Positions 12,412 to 24,618 are shown, counted from the stretch's first letter. The stretch is 64,000 bases of DNA from Aquilaria yunnanensis (GCA_039654915.1 CM077599.1:75236001-75300000), one strand, 5' to 3'. Notes: generated from the sequence alone by a model not told the origin. Made by a program: numbers and translations.

Positions 12412-13703
12412 TCTTGGCCGGACAGGACCACAGCCTCCGCCGCTGAAAAAATGTTCTCCGACACATCCCGTCTCTTAGATTCAACCAAGTCAACCTCCAT
12501 GGCCTTAGTTTCTCCACACTTAAGAAATCCACCATTCGACCTTCGAGCCAAGTCAACAGGGCGTTACCTGCGTGACATATCCCACTTTCCTTCACTCTCG
12601 CTTATGTTTCTTTGTAGAACATGAAGTGTCATTATGCCTGACTGCCCAGGCACTGAGTGGACTGGACACTTGTCAGTGGACCGGTCTCTTTCTCCAAGGC
12701 TGGATGTATAGCACATGGGTTGGACTCCACAAGGGTGAACTCCATCTCTCCGCTAGTCGTAGCTTCAATTTGTCTGCCCAGTAATACACCATCATTCTTC
12801 ATGTCAGCCCTTTCCTTCATAGTTCCACCTTTCTGATTTCTAACTCATTCAGCTTCAAGGCCCATTTAACAGAAGGCAGTGGTGCATTACATCCATGCGA
12901 AGTCTCATTGGTCTCTTTACTTCTAGTATCAGCCAAAGACGAGGATCGTCCATGCTTGTTACGTCCCCACCTCTCTCCTAGTAAAGGTTTTAGTCTAGAC
13001 ATTGCCAGGGGAAGTATGAAGGAAATCGCCATATTGTATTGCTTGGCCCGGCAACACCTCAGTGTCACAGTCTCGGTCGACATGTCCAAGCTGTCCACAA
13101 CGGAAGCAAAATTGCTGCAGTCTCTCAAACTTGAACCTGGAAAAAACTTGTTTCTGGCCTTGTGGACTAAATAGCACCCCTCGAAGTAGCAACTTGGTGT
13201 CATTAATTTCCACCTTTACTCGTATGAGCCGCCCCCCAAGTGACCCGTCCGGCCTAGTATTGATCTAAATGACCGTGCCCGCACACCCTGCCAGTTTCTT
13301 AACCACTGCTCGTTGTAACACCCCAATAGGGAGATCGTAGATTTGAAGCTATAATATTGCCCTGTTCAAGACAACCCACTTCACCTCTTTCAGAAGCCGA
13401 ACATGGGGATCAAACAGGTAAGTCTTCCAATACACGATCCATGCATGTCCCCTTTCGAATAAAATGTGAAGAGAAATTGATTGTCCTCAAGGAATTCATA
13501 TCCAATCCCTTAATCATCCGCCAAATTGATTTCATGGAAGAGAACAAAGCCTGATTATTAAAGGGTCGATTAGACTACAATGATCCTACCAGAAAGCATC
13601 GACTCTCCTTTGTAGATCGTTCTTCATTGCCATCTGTTACAAGGACCACTTGCTTTTCCCCTGTTAGCGAAAATCGCTGCCAAGATTCCTCCAGATCCTC
13701 CAT
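12412..13703 (-). pseudogene. LINE ORF1 (DUF4283-type RNA-binding protein with CCHC knuckle)
   Basis: The start ATG at 13703-13701 gives MEDLEESWQRFSLTGEK, the common opening of plant LINE ORF1. A TAG interrupts soon after FLVGSL. The FKFERLQQFCFRCGQLGHVDRDC block (about 13130-13060) contains a complete zf-CCHC_4 knuckle. Frameshifts on both sides place it in a different frame from the N-terminus. The C-terminal part is unrecognisable apart from basic and acidic patches. Not functional. Confidence 0.8.
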
Positions 13704-14261
13704 GACAGTAATCTCGACACAATACACACCAGTGATAATTAAAATCCAACCAACTAGAGAAACCAGGGATGCCCACTCTCACACTGAGACAAACCCTAAG
13801 TCTTAGGCCGAGGCCTATATTATGAATTCCTTTAAACTCAATGCTTGTTTTCTCCTTTCTAAGACCTAGACACATAATAAATAAAAAAAATAAAATAGAT
13901 GTTAAAATTTTTATCTCTTATACCAAAAATTAAAAAAAAAAAAATATATTGTCCAAAATTAATTGGAAATAATTTTATGTATGTAGGGTCAATATGGATA
14001 ATAGTAAAAATTAATAGGAAATAACTTTATATATATAGGGTCATGATGCATAATAGTAAAATATTTATTACTATTCGATTTATTTAATTTATTTGGTTTT
14101 AAGTGCATGATCTAATAATCGATCTGATAACCAAATATGAAATTCAGTTTTAATCTAAACTGACCAAATTAGAAAGAAACCAAATCATTTTATCTGAATG
14201 TAATTAGTTTTTTTTTATTTTTTTCAATTTTTTATGAATAATGTTCACCCCTATATACACA

Positions 14262-14960
14262 TCATCCTTGCTTTTTAAATGCCGTTAGCCAACCTTTAAC
14301 TGAAATAATAGTTACCTTCCTAAACTGAGGCTGATGTTATAGATGTATCATGAGGTTTGGAAATATACATTTTTACTCTTGCTTTGTTTACATTCTGACA
14401 GTAGTTTTTAAAATCCTAATTTAAACTGTCTGATAAATATGTTATAGTAAATTTAAGTTAAAGTAATAGTTACCCTCCTAAACTAAGGCTGATATTACAT
14501 ATGCATCATGAGGTTTGCAAATAAAATTTTTTGCTCTTTCTTTGTTTACATTTTAGCAGTAGGTTTTGAAATTCTAATTTAAACTGTCTGATAAATATGT
14601 TATAATAATTTCAAGTTGTCTAGTATTTTCTAACAATTAATTAATATTTAAAAATATTATTTTTCATCTACAAAGGAAAAAATTGATAATTTAATATGTT
14701 CATTAACTGTAAAAAATATTTTACAAATTGAATAACATAGTCTATTCATTGTCAATTTATTAGAAGAAAATTATGAAATAGTTTAAATTAAGATTTTAAA
14801 AATATTGTCAGGATAGTGAAAAAAAAGAAAACAAAGGGTGAAAGTGTAGATTTCCAAATCTCATGGTTGTAATTGTAATATTAGTAATGGCTAACTCACG
14901 GTGTTTAAAAAATAAGAGGTATTACCATGGTTTGGAGAGGTATTATTAACAAGTTAAAGC
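14262..14960. repeat. Right part of an interrupted long-inverted-repeat element, with internal tandem copy
   Basis: The blocks at 14308-14450 and 14466-14622 are direct copies of each other (AGTTACC.TCCTAAACT, ATCATGAGGTTTG, TAAACTGTCTGATAAATATG). The segment 14850-14960 is their reverse complement (CCAAATCTCATGG, GGCTAACTCACGG). With the arm at 3255-3308 this makes one element with long inverted ends and a duplicated left end, MULE- or foldback-like. It has no coding sequence. Confidence 0.55.
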
Positions 14961-14998
14961 TTAAGGATTTCTCCTTTTAAAATGGAACTACTTCTGGT

Positions 14999-15385
14999 CT
15001 TGGATGACTAGATCTGTCAAAGGAAAAAGCTTAAAAGCTTGCATGAGGAAAGCTTGTGTGGTTGGTATGGTCTACTTCATTTGGCAGGAAGAGAATAGAA
15101 GATTCCATAGAAAAAAGACTTGGCTTCCTGAAGATCTGATGTAGCTTATTATATCTAATGTGCAGACTTGAATAGGTTTTGACATATCTAATATTTTTTC
15201 CTAGTTGGTATACATCTAATTTTGTTGTGCAGCACAGATGATAGGATTTATTTTCAGTTCTTTTTTGACCAGGTTTTGCCTTTTTCTTGTTGTTGGCCCT
15301 AATCTTCTTATGTAAATGCTGCTGGGCTTTTTTTGAGCAATGAAATTGTGCACCCACCGTGGTGCTTCCCTAAAAAAAAAAAAAA
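14999..15385 (+). mobile_element. 5'-truncated LINE, 3' end only
   Basis: Coding remnant 15001-15144 reads KGKSLKACMRKACV..YFIWQEENRRFH, the last block of plant LINE ORF2, then a TAG. About 230 bp of 3' UTR and an A run at 15372-15385 follow. The start coordinate is approximate and no target duplication was identified. Confidence 0.75.
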
Positions 15386-15899
15386 TAGAGAGAGAAAACA
15401 TAGATTTCTAAATGGAAAAAGGAGTAATATCCACTTTCAAAAATTTCTGTTAGTCATGAATTAGTGTATCAAAACACAATTCATTATTGGAATTTGTTTT
15501 GAAAATAGAAAAAAAAAATATAGCCAAAATTGTCATTTTCTGTGAGCATTATTAAGTTAATGGAGCAAAATATGTCTTTTGTCAAGTTGGGGAGAGTATG
15601 TTTTTTTAAGTTTAGGGGCAAAGTGCCTTGCATGACCTAATTCAGGTCAAAATTGTCTTTAGGCCAAACAAAAGGACCAATCAAACAAAACCCCTTGTCC
15701 TTGGGGGGAAGAAAAACAAAAAGTAACGCTCATGATACGTTTCAGAATTGTTCTCTTAGTTTGTTTGCTCGCTGATGCACTGCTCAGAGCAACAAATTAA
15801 TTGATTAAATGCTTTCTGCATGTATTGAATCTTGATGCAAAGGCCTTCTAGAAAAAAAATAAAAAAAAGCAAACACATAACTCTAAGGGAAAGAAGTGG
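15386..15899. other. Intergenic, no gene seen
   Basis: AT-rich sequence with short A runs. No coding potential, and no repeat boundary that I can support. Confidence 0.5.
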
Positions 15900-16056
15900 C
15901 AAAGCATAGTCCAAAATGCATATTTGCTCATCAACTTCGTTGACTCAAGTGAATTAGTCTTTTAACTTTGACTTGATGCAACTTAGTCCTTCAGCTTTGG
16001 AAAATTAAGTGAGTTAGTCCCTCGTTGTACAATAATGGTAGCAGCATTAGTCCTTC

Positions 16057-18220
16057 TCAGACGTGGGCAGTGGGTTGACTCAGCTTGGCTGGGCTTGGGC
16101 CTGGGTTAGTAAGGCACAGATTGGGTTATGAGTTGGTCGGGCCATACCCGGACCTGGGTTATGTTGGTTTTTTTTTTTAAATTTAATTTTTAAATTAATT
16201 TTGGATTGCTATTTTTTTTAAAAGAAAAACACCATTTGTGCAATTTTTATTAACTAAAAAGTCAAACAACACTTCCAATTAATTGAAACGTACCTTGTAG
16301 GATAAAATGGTGAAACATTCAAAAAATAACCAAAAATTAAAACCTATGATATGTGTTTAACAGCATAATAAGATAAAATACAAACTAAGATTAAGAATGA
16401 GAAAAAAAAAATTAAGCCTTGTCATTGGATAGTACTTCATCATCGGAGCACTTTTGGTCTTGCTTTTAGAGTACAGTGAGGCCCTAATCTTGGTTGTATA
16501 CACAGATTTTCAGTACTTTAGGCATCAATCTTACTCATTTCTCTGATATTACTTATTTCCCTGCACTGAATGCTGCCACAGATGCCATGATTGAGATCAG
16601 AACTGTGAAAGTCCAGGGTAATTATCAGCAATATCAGAAACCTTGATCTCTTTTGTTTCCACCACTCCAATATGTCGAGGTTGCTTGGCACGAACGACAT
16701 GGGGAGGTTGTCATCCACTTCAGCTAAACTCATGGGATGTTTGAGCATTTAGAGAGCCAAATTGAATCTTGATGAGCTTATTCTTCCAATATGATCATAT
16801 TCTATGACCCTAAATGACAATATGCATTTTTGGATCACCTAATTAGCATCAATCCAATGAGCAATCATGTAATAAAATGATTGTCCTACAGGCGATGTCT
16901 AGTTGTCACTTGTAAATGCCATACAATGATTAAGAAATATGTTTGCAAGTTTGATTTATCAGCTTCAAATAATTTGAAGCTTTCCCTCCTAGTGGTTTTC
17001 CTAGAAACTTTTCTAAAAACAGAGTGTAATTGTGATCTAATCTAAGATTCTAACTGCACATCTTTAGCTTGTGAAAATAGTTTCTCGATAAGCATTATCC
17101 AATTAATCATGCATTCTCTGTAAGATTGTTGGTTAAATAGAAATATACCTAACCTACCAATGGTGCTTTCATGTTATGTTTTTCTTCTGAAACTAGTGGC
17201 TACACTGGGAAGGAGATTAATATGCTGATTTTCTATATGGTGCTACAACATTCCTGTCATAGAGTTTTTCTTGTAGGCTAACTTTTTGTTGTAATGTTTA
17301 TACTTCCCGTACCTTGAATCTTATTCCCAAATGAGGTTATAATGCTCCCACACCCAAGCTATTAGCCTCGAGGATTTACCTTTTGCCTGTAAATCCTCGA
17401 CATCAGGTTGGTGACTTGTCAGCGTTGGTTGGGTCCTATCCCTTCCAGAAATATTAGCTAGCATCTCCTTTACCTCTTCAACATTATTGTTCGATAATTG
17501 ATCTTTGAAACCCAAATCCTAATGGTTTGGTCATCATTGTGCAGCTCTTCAAAGTAAACCCCTTTATTGGTCACCCAGGATCAGTGATGGAATAAGCCTT
17601 TAAGGCCGGTGGTGCAAGATGAGGAGGAATCCATAATCTTACTCTTTCTTCTTGAAGCCATGTATGAAAGAATGAAAAGAATAATAATAGTGATTAACAA
17701 GTGACTAGGAAGAAATTAGGAAAAGGATTAAGAAAAGATTAGCAAAGATGCTTGCGAAATTGGAAAAACTAAGAGAGAATGTAGCATAAGAAAAAGGGAG
17801 ATTGCAATTTTTTTGGACCAAAAAGCCCTTAAATTAGAGTTGTTGGGAAGGGTAAAAATGTAATTCTAACATAAAAAAACTTGAGAAATCCATTATGGGG
17901 GTTTGGAGTGTAATTATGTTTTTTTTTTTAATTTAAGTAGCAAACTGTTGGAGCTACCTAAACTAGCAGTTAGGCACGACTCGGGACGACATAGGACTGG
18001 TTATGCTTAGACCGAGCCAGTTCTAGGTCCATGCATGGGCTGTGCTTTTCCCAGTTTGGGTCGTGCCATGCTGAGATTGGGTCTGCTCCTCCTCCAGGCC
18101 CATACATACCCTGCCATTAGTCGTGCCTCCTACAGACACGTGTTAAACCAAGCTTTGATCGGGCCATGATAAGTTTGATGATGAGCTAGCTGGGTCTGGT
18201 CCAGCACGACCCCCACCTTT
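16057..18220 (-). mobile_element. Ac-like hAT element, internally deleted
   Basis: Both ends are rich in GGGC/GCCC-type subterminal repeats (16070-16165 and 17960-18210), and the middle holds a hAT transposase remnant on the - strand. The flanks AGTCCTTC (16049-16056) and AGTCTATC (18221-18228) match 6/8. The termini are only loosely inverted, so the exact ends are a best estimate. Confidence 0.6.
16440..17661 (-). pseudogene. hAT transposase remnant: BED zinc finger and C-terminal dimerisation domain
   Basis: An ATG at 17661-17659 gives MASRRKSKIMDSS. The BED-like block VWEHYNLI..(Y)GKYKHYNKKLAY..ML.HHI..H lies at about 17380-17230, with two Cys of the finger replaced by Tyr. The dimerisation domain is at about 16700-16440: LDILEWWKQKRSRF, then after a frameshift MASVAAFSAGK and VLKICVYNQD. 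Only about 550 bp separate the two domains, so most of the catalytic region is deleted (normal hAT transposases are about 650-700 residues). Confidence 0.75.
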
Positions 18221-18598
18221 AGTCTATCTTCCCTTTACCACCGCTCGCTTGCCATTTTTTCTATCAAATTTGGCAATGACCTTGAATTTAGTATGTTCTC
18301 CATCAATTCTAGCCTTGCCCCTAGCATTAGCCTTTCCTCCATTGAATTCGAGCTCGCCTCTCTCCATCGACTTCTTTTCTTCTTTTACTCATTGCCATTG
18401 GCCTTTTTTCCCCCTTCACCCCTCATCCTCGACTTGTTAAAATCTATCACTCCTCGCTAGTCATTGCCAAATCTAAAATCAACAGACACAGCCATTGCTA
18501 GATTTGTCCCACCCTTCATCCTCGAGCCTTTCATTACACCTAAAAGCCTTGCCATTGACACTTTCCCTTCGATACCAACCTTTTCCTCTACTCGCCTT
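18221..18598. other. Interior of the outer MULE-like element
   Basis: A C/T-rich stretch between the hAT end and the gypsy 5' LTR. Some open frames exist, but none resembles a known protein. It should join directly to 31622 once the gypsy element is removed. Confidence 0.45.
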
Positions 18599-20062
18599 TG
18601 TCATACCCTAAATCACTATTACGCGCATAATTCAATGGTCAAATTTGTTGACTTTTTGGCAACTTTGACTGTAAATTACTTGCATTTCTTCCATTCTTTC
18701 TTAGTATTTTCTTGTTTTGCTTGGATTTTGATAGGTTGGATGGCGTTGCGGATGTAGTAGGATTAAGCAATACGGAGCTTAGGCATGCAAAGTTGATGCA
18801 GATGAAATAAAGCATTGGTGACGCATTGCCAACGTTACTAGCGTTCTGTCAATTTTTGCAAATTGGCGACGCATCGCCGCCAACTCAATCCGTCACCAAC
18901 CTCTCCTATGTTTTGCTCAAGCGTCATGATTTTATGGTCCCCCACGCCTTCCCACTTGATGACCTGTCATTGGAAGAGGAATTTCTATCTCTTGAGGGTT
19001 TGGAAGCCAAAAGAATGAGTGAGGAAGCCTTGGATATAAATAGTTGGAGGAAATGAAGAGCTAATCATCAACCTTAGCACACTTTTCTTCTCTTCTCATA
19101 TTGGGACTGCCACCATTGGAGAAGGTTGGAAGCTTGAAGAAGGAGACTATGAGTCAAGGAGACTTACACTACTAGAATTCATCTTGGGTTTCTTCTTTTC
19201 CTTTTCTTATTTAGTGGATTTTCATGGATTATTTATTTATGGGTTAGATGTTGAAAGATATGATGGATTGTGAGTAGATTACTATATCTCTCTAGGATGA
19301 TTCTTCTATTTCTTACTATTCAATGGATCTTTGCTAACTTTTTATGGATATGGATCACTTTGTGTTGCCTATTCTTATGCCAAATGTTTGTGTGTTGAAT
19401 GGCCACTTTACAAAAATCACAATCATACTTTGTTCTTGAGAGAGAAAGAAAGGGAATGAAAAAGAAGAATAGGGCATAATGAGTTTATTAGATTAGAGGT
19501 AATATATGAATTAATTAGGTGTTTGAAAGAGGGTTAAGGCTTAATCCATCGTTGGTTAAAACATGAGCTTGAGAAATGCCTTGTTTAATCTTGGGTAAGC
19601 AAAAACTTATCTTGAGAAAGGGGTATTTGAACTTTGAACCTCTACACCGCACAAGGGGTGAATATCCTAGGGCTTCAATTAACTTGGATAGCAAGGAAAG
19701 GGAGTGGAATCCTAGGGAGATGGTCTTATTATTTATAGCATCTTAGCCTAGTCTCCTTTAATAACCCTTGCGTTCATTTAGCTTAACATCTTACATTGCA
19801 TTAGTTAGTTAGTAACTTCATTCATTATATCTCAACACTTTTTTTTTTTACACTTATCCATATAATCAATCCTAAATCTTATTTGTTTTAATTGCTTTCT
19901 TTTCCATGGTAGTTTAGGTAGTCTGAGTGGCTAAAATTTGAGTCTTGGTAAGATCACATTATCTTTTGGGACGATGCCCATATTTGCCCTTTTGCATATG
20001 ACGACACCGTATACTTGCGGGTGAATAGGGGTTGCAAATTTAAAGCTCTTGGTTTCACAACA
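18599..20062 (+). repeat. Gypsy 5' LTR
   Basis: 1464 bp, TG...CA. It aligns with 30162-31621 almost throughout. The first about 50 bases differ from the 3' LTR (TGTCATACCC against TGTTAGGAAC), with extra sequence here. It contains the GCGACGCATCGCC module at 18817-18878. Confidence 0.85.
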
Positions 20063-20069
20063 AAGTTTT

Positions 20070-20085
20070 TGGCGTTGTTGCCGGG
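20070..20085 (+). promoter_or_regulatory. Gypsy primer binding site
   Basis: TGGCGTTGTTGCCGGG starts 8 bases after the 5' LTR. It differs by one C-to-T change from the TGGCGCCGTTGCCGGG site usual in Athila-like elements, commonly assigned to tRNA-Asp; the tRNA assignment is from memory. Confidence 0.7.
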
Positions 20086-20281
20086 CATATTGATTAGATT
20101 TTTACCTTGGTTATTGAATGTTGGTTACTCTTGTCTACTTGTTCTTTTCCTTGTATTTAATGGCTTTTCTTTGTCATTTTTTAGGTACATCTAGTTTATG
20201 ACCCGGAGCTCTTGCTCTTAATTAGTACCACTTGATCCAGAGATTGAAAGAAGCTTAAGGGAACTTCATTTAAGAAGCAAG

Positions 20282-21430
20282 GTGATTGAGGAAGAAAACA
20301 CCAGTACTTATGATTTCATCAATATGGAAGAAAATCAAAGAGACAACATGAAGAACCTTGGAAGGGAAAGGAATGTCAATGCCATGAATGCCAATGGTGT
20401 TGAAGAAGTGATGGACAATGGTAATGGTGCTAGAAGAAGGGGTAGACCAGTGCTTGACTACTTTCGTCCTCAAAGAGTGGAGCATCATGACAATATGATA
20501 AAACTGGTACCATTTCGAGGGCGAGCTTTCATGATTCTTAGTCATGTTCTCCAACTAGTAGAAGCACACATTTGGAGGAGCTTTCGATGAGGATCTGAAC
20601 AACCATATCAAGAGGTTTGTTCAATTATGTGATACTTTTGATTTGAAGGGTGTGAGTGAATATGCGAAAAGGATGAACTTTTCCCCCTTTCTCTTGTGGA
20701 TGAAGCTACGGAGTGGTTTGAGAATTTAGAGCCAACATCGGTTCATACATGGCAAGAGTTATGTGATGCATTCATTCAGAGATTTTTCCCTTCTCAAAAA
20801 GCTTTTGAGCTTAAGAACGAGTTGTTGGCCTTTAGACAAAATGAATGGGAGTCACTTGCAGAGGCATGGGTGCGCTTCAAGAGGATGGTGAAGAGGGTCC
20901 CAACTTAAGATGTTGTTGAAGCTCACCAACTTCATCTTTTCTATAATGGGTTGAGTTTAAATACTCGTTTGCAAGGGGCTGAGTTTAAATACTCGTTTGC
21001 AAGTTAATGCCGCTGCCAGTGGTTTCTTACTATTGAAAGATATGGAGGAGTACTTTGAATTGCTGAATAACATGGCCAAAAGCATTGAGCTTAGTGGAAA
21101 GAGGGCTCCAAGGAAAGGGAGTGGGTTGTATGAGGTTGACAGGGATACTTCTCTCCAAGTACAATTATTGGCACTCACTAGCATGGTATCCAAACTGGAA
21201 AAAAAAATCAAGATAGGATAAAGTTGTAACAAGCTATGGCTAGTAAGGATGTGGAAGAGGTAGAAAATGTGAATTTTGTGGGGGTATCGAAATCCTTATC
21301 CACCCAAGCAAGGAGGAGGAAACTTTTTCCCTAGGAATCGTCAACACAAAGGGTTTAATTATTCAAATCGAAAAGGTGTTATGCAACCACAAGGTGAGAC
21401 CTCTAATGAATCGGATGCCTCTTTGAAGGG
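20282..21430 (+). pseudogene. Gypsy gag (retrotrans_gag domain)
   Basis: After a charged N-terminal segment (20282-20590) the capsid-like domain appears at 20696-20908, with DEATEWFENLEP, TWQELCDAFIQRFFP and ESLAEAWVRFKRM, then HQLHLFYNGLSLNTRLQ. Stops fall at about 20588 and 20906. A 24-bp direct duplication (20952-20975 and 20980-21003, offset 28) shifts the frame. Downstream, AAASGFLLLKDMEEYFELL is the usual continuation of this gag family. Confidence 0.8.
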
Positions 21431-21433
21431 TTT

Positions 21434-22870
21434 ATGAAGGGAATGATGGGAGAGTTCATGCATGAAGTGAGGGGGATGGCTAGTGGACAAAACAAAAAGA
21501 TTTGTGCATTGGAAGATGAGATGAAGACAATGCAAGCTAACACTCAAGCATCAATTAAAACTTTGGAAACACAAATGGGTCAACTAGATACTTCCATACG
21601 ACAACTCCAAAAAGGGAAGTTTATACCTAATGATACGGATGTTAACCCAATGGAGTCTTGTCAAGCTATTACTCTAAGAAGTGGGAGGAATGTGGTGACA
21701 CAACCCAAGGAGCCACTTACTCAAGAAGATTATCCTCTTCAAGGGCCCACCTTATTGGAAAGTGTTGAAGATATTCAAGTGTCACCACTAAGTGGTGAGG
21801 AAGCTTATTCAAAGGGTGAGGCAAGAAATGTGTCCATACAAGAGGAAGCACCAAAGCATGTTCCTACTCTTCCATACCTGAAAAGGTTCAAGCCCAAGAA
21901 GGAAGATACTCAATTTATGAGGTTTCTGGAAATATTCAAAAAATTGGAGATCAACATTCCCTTCTCGGAAGCAATAAATCAAATGGCTTCATATGCCAAG
22001 TTCCTTAAGGAGTTGATCACTAAAAATAGGAAGTTCCTTGATAATGAACTCATTTTGATGAAGGAAGAAACAAGTGCCATTATTCAACGAGAGATGCCTA
22101 AAAAACTCAAAGACCCGAGGAGTTTTACTATTCCTTTGGATATTAGGTATTTCCATTGTGACAAGGCTTTACGTGATCTTGGAGCTAGTATTAATTTGAT
22201 GCCATTGTTTATTGGTAGAAGCCTTGGTCTTGGAGAGGTGAAGCCTTCATCGATTTGTCTCTAATTGGTGGATAGATCCTTCATCTTTCCTAAAGGTGTT
22301 TTGGAGGATGTGTTGGTTAAGGTTGGCAAGTTCATATTCCCGGTAGACTTTGTGGTGTTGGTTGTGGAGGAAGATCGAAACATGCCAATTATACTTGGGA
22401 GACCATTCCTCGCTACCATGATGGCCGTGATAGATGTGGAAAAAGGTAATCTCACTTTGAGGGCCAATGATGAGGAAGTTACTTTCAATCTTGCTCAAGC
22501 CATGAAATCCATTGATGATGAAATGCCCAAGTGGTTAATGGTTGATGTGATCGATTCTTGTATTAAAGAGATAAGGGATTTATTGCTTATTGAGAACTCA
22601 ATCGGAAGGGCACTTATTTTTGGGAATCCATGTGGTGAGGAAGACTATGAAGTAATGAGCACCTTGGTTACCCTTGATTCTTGTGGGAAGATGCAAGCTC
22701 TAAGGAAAAAGGTAGAGCAACTTTTATCTTGTGATATCAAGGAAAAGCCTAAGTTGGAGTTGAAGCCATTACTGAAAGATCTTAAGTATGTCTATCTTGG
22801 CAATGAAGGGTCCCTTCCTATGGTTATTTCTTCTACATTGACTACTTTGGAGGAAGAGAAATTGATTTGA
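21434..22870 (+). pseudogene. Gypsy gag C-terminus and aspartic protease
   Basis: The first part (21434-22264) has the linker TQMGQLDTSIRQLQKGKF and AITLRSGR, typical between gag and protease in Athila-like elements. The protease carries DLGASINLMP at about 22170 (active site D-x-G) and the flap/core blocks PKGVLEDVLVKVGKFIFP and MPIILGRPFLAT at 22300-22420. One TAA at 22262-22264 (a Gln codon in relatives) separates the two halves. The rest is open to 22870. Confidence 0.85.
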
Positions 22871-22988
22871 GTTTTGAGGGAGCATAAAGAGGCAATAGCT
22901 TCATCCATTTCCGACATCAAGGGAATTAGCCTGGAAATTTACATGCATAAAATTATTATGGAAGATGACTTTAAGCTTTCCATTGAAG

Positions 22989-24618
22989 CTTAAAGGAGGT
23001 TAAATCCCAAGATGAAGGAGGTAGTGAAGGAGGAGATTGTAAAGTTGCTCAATGCTGGGATTATCTATCCAATCTCAGATTCCCAATAGGTAAGCCCGGT
23101 GCAAGTGGTGCCTAAAAAGGGTGGAACAACCATAGTAGGCAATAACAGCAATGAATGGATTTATACTTGTTAGTCACCAAATGGAGGGTATGTTGTGATT
23201 ATAGGAAGCTCAACAAGGCTACCTGGAAAGATCATTTACCTCTCCCTTTTATCGATCAAATATTAGATAGGTTGGCGAGGCATGAGTTTTATTGTTTCTT
23301 GGATGAGGATTCGGGGTATGACCAAATTGTGATAGCATCAGAGGATCAAGAGAAGACTATTTTTACTAGTCCTTGGGGTACATATGTCTTCCGAAGAATG
23401 CCATTTGGACTTTGCAATGCGCTGGCGACCTTTCAACGATATATGGTGGCCACATTTTCGGACATGGTGGAAAAAACATGGAGGTATTTATGGATGATTT
23501 TTTTTGTCTTTGGTGATTCTTTTGATGCATATTTGGATAATCTAGCTCTTGTCTTGAAGAGATGTCATCATACTAACTTGGCTTTAAATTGGGAAAAGTG
23601 TCATTTCATGGTTAACTTTGGTATAGTGCTTGGTCACAAAATTTCTTGTGAGGGCATGGAGGTGGATAGAGCCAAGATTGTGGCCATTGAAAAATTGCCG
23701 CCACCCTCTAATGTCAAAGGGGTTAGAAGTTTCTTAGGACATGCCAGTTTCTACCGGAGATTTATAAAGGATTTTTTCAAGATTTTTAAGCCCTTGTGCA
23801 ACTTGCTTGAGAAGGATGTGTTATTTCATTTTGATGAAAGTTGCTTGGAAGCATTCAAGATCTTGAAAGAAAAATTGGTGAAGGCACCGGTGGTGGTAGT
23901 GCCTAATTGGGAAGAACCATTTGAAATTATTTGTGATGCTAGCGATTTCGTCGTGGGAGCGGTATTGGGTCAAAGGAAGGATAAGATATTTTGAGTTATC
24001 TATTATGCTAGCAAAACCTTGGATGGAGCTCAACAAAATTACACCATAATGGAGAAGGAGCTCTTGGTGGTGGTCTTTGCGGTGGACAAGTTTCGGTTTT
24101 ACATAGTGGGTTCTAAAGTTATGGTTCACACCGATCATATGGCAATTAGATATTTGTTCACCAAGAAGTACACCAAACCAAGACTTATAAGATGGATTCT
24201 CTTGCTACAAGAATTTGATTTAGAGGTGAAGGAAAAGAAAAGATGTGAGAACTTTGTTGCCGATCACTTATCTAGATTGGAAATCCAAGAGCAACCTTTA
24301 GAGAGACCTATTCAAGAGCATTTCCCAGATGAAAGTTTATTCAAAGTAGAGGATAAGTTACCATGGTATACGGACCATGTGAATTATCTAGCTTATGGAG
24401 TTTTGCCTCCAAATTTGTCCTACCAAGAAAATAAGAAGTTTCAAGCTGATGTCAAACATTATCTTTCGGATGAGCCTCTCCATTTTCACCGGTGTGCCGA
24501 CCAAATTATAAGGAGATGCATATCAAATGAGGAGGTGGAGGATGTTCTCCACTATTGTCACTCTTCACCATGTGACAGTCACTTTGGACCTTCTAAGACG
24601 GCAAGTAAAGTATTGTAA
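22989..24618 (+). pseudogene. Gypsy reverse transcriptase and RNase H
   Basis: RT starts with RLNPKMKEVVKEEIVKLL (about 22996) and reaches DYRKLNKAT, FLDEDSGYDQI (motif A Asp kept) and RRMPFGLCNALATFQR. The catalytic FMDD box is present in the DNA at 23487-23498 but lies out of frame: a one-base loss near 23475 and a one-base gain in the T run near 23503 make the main frame read TWRYLWMIFF there. Thumb and RNase H blocks follow (FLGHASFYRRFIKDF, ICDASDFVVGAVLGQ, DHLSRLE). A TGA sits at 23992-23994 (Ala codon in relatives). Confidence 0.85.

Larger units (their letters stand above)
3473..13846 (-). mobile_element. L1-type LINE retrotransposon, full-length but decayed, split by a copia element
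   Basis: On the - strand the element runs from about 13846 to an A-tail seen as the T run at 3473-3483. It has ORF1 (13703 to about 12412) and ORF2 (12408 to about 3600, broken by the copia insertion). The flanks GTTTTCTTTTTAAGAC (3457-3472) and GTTTTCTCCTTTCTAAGAC (13847-13865) look like a 16-19 bp target duplication with small changes. Own length without the copia element is about 5.7 kb, normal for a plant L1 LINE. Confidence 0.8.
3310..14253. mobile_element. hAT-type MITE split by a LINE (about 550 bp own sequence)
   Basis: Left end TAGGGGTAAGTATTCGG at 3310 and right end (reversed) TAGGGGTGAACATT at 14253 are hAT MITE termini. The flanks are TATACACT (3302-3309) and TATACACA (14254-14261), a 7/8 duplication. 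Own sequence is 3310-3472 and about 13866-14253. The rest is the nested LINE, which contains the copia element. The interior is AT-rich, with GGTTTGGTTT-type subterminal repeats, and codes for nothing. Confidence 0.75.
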
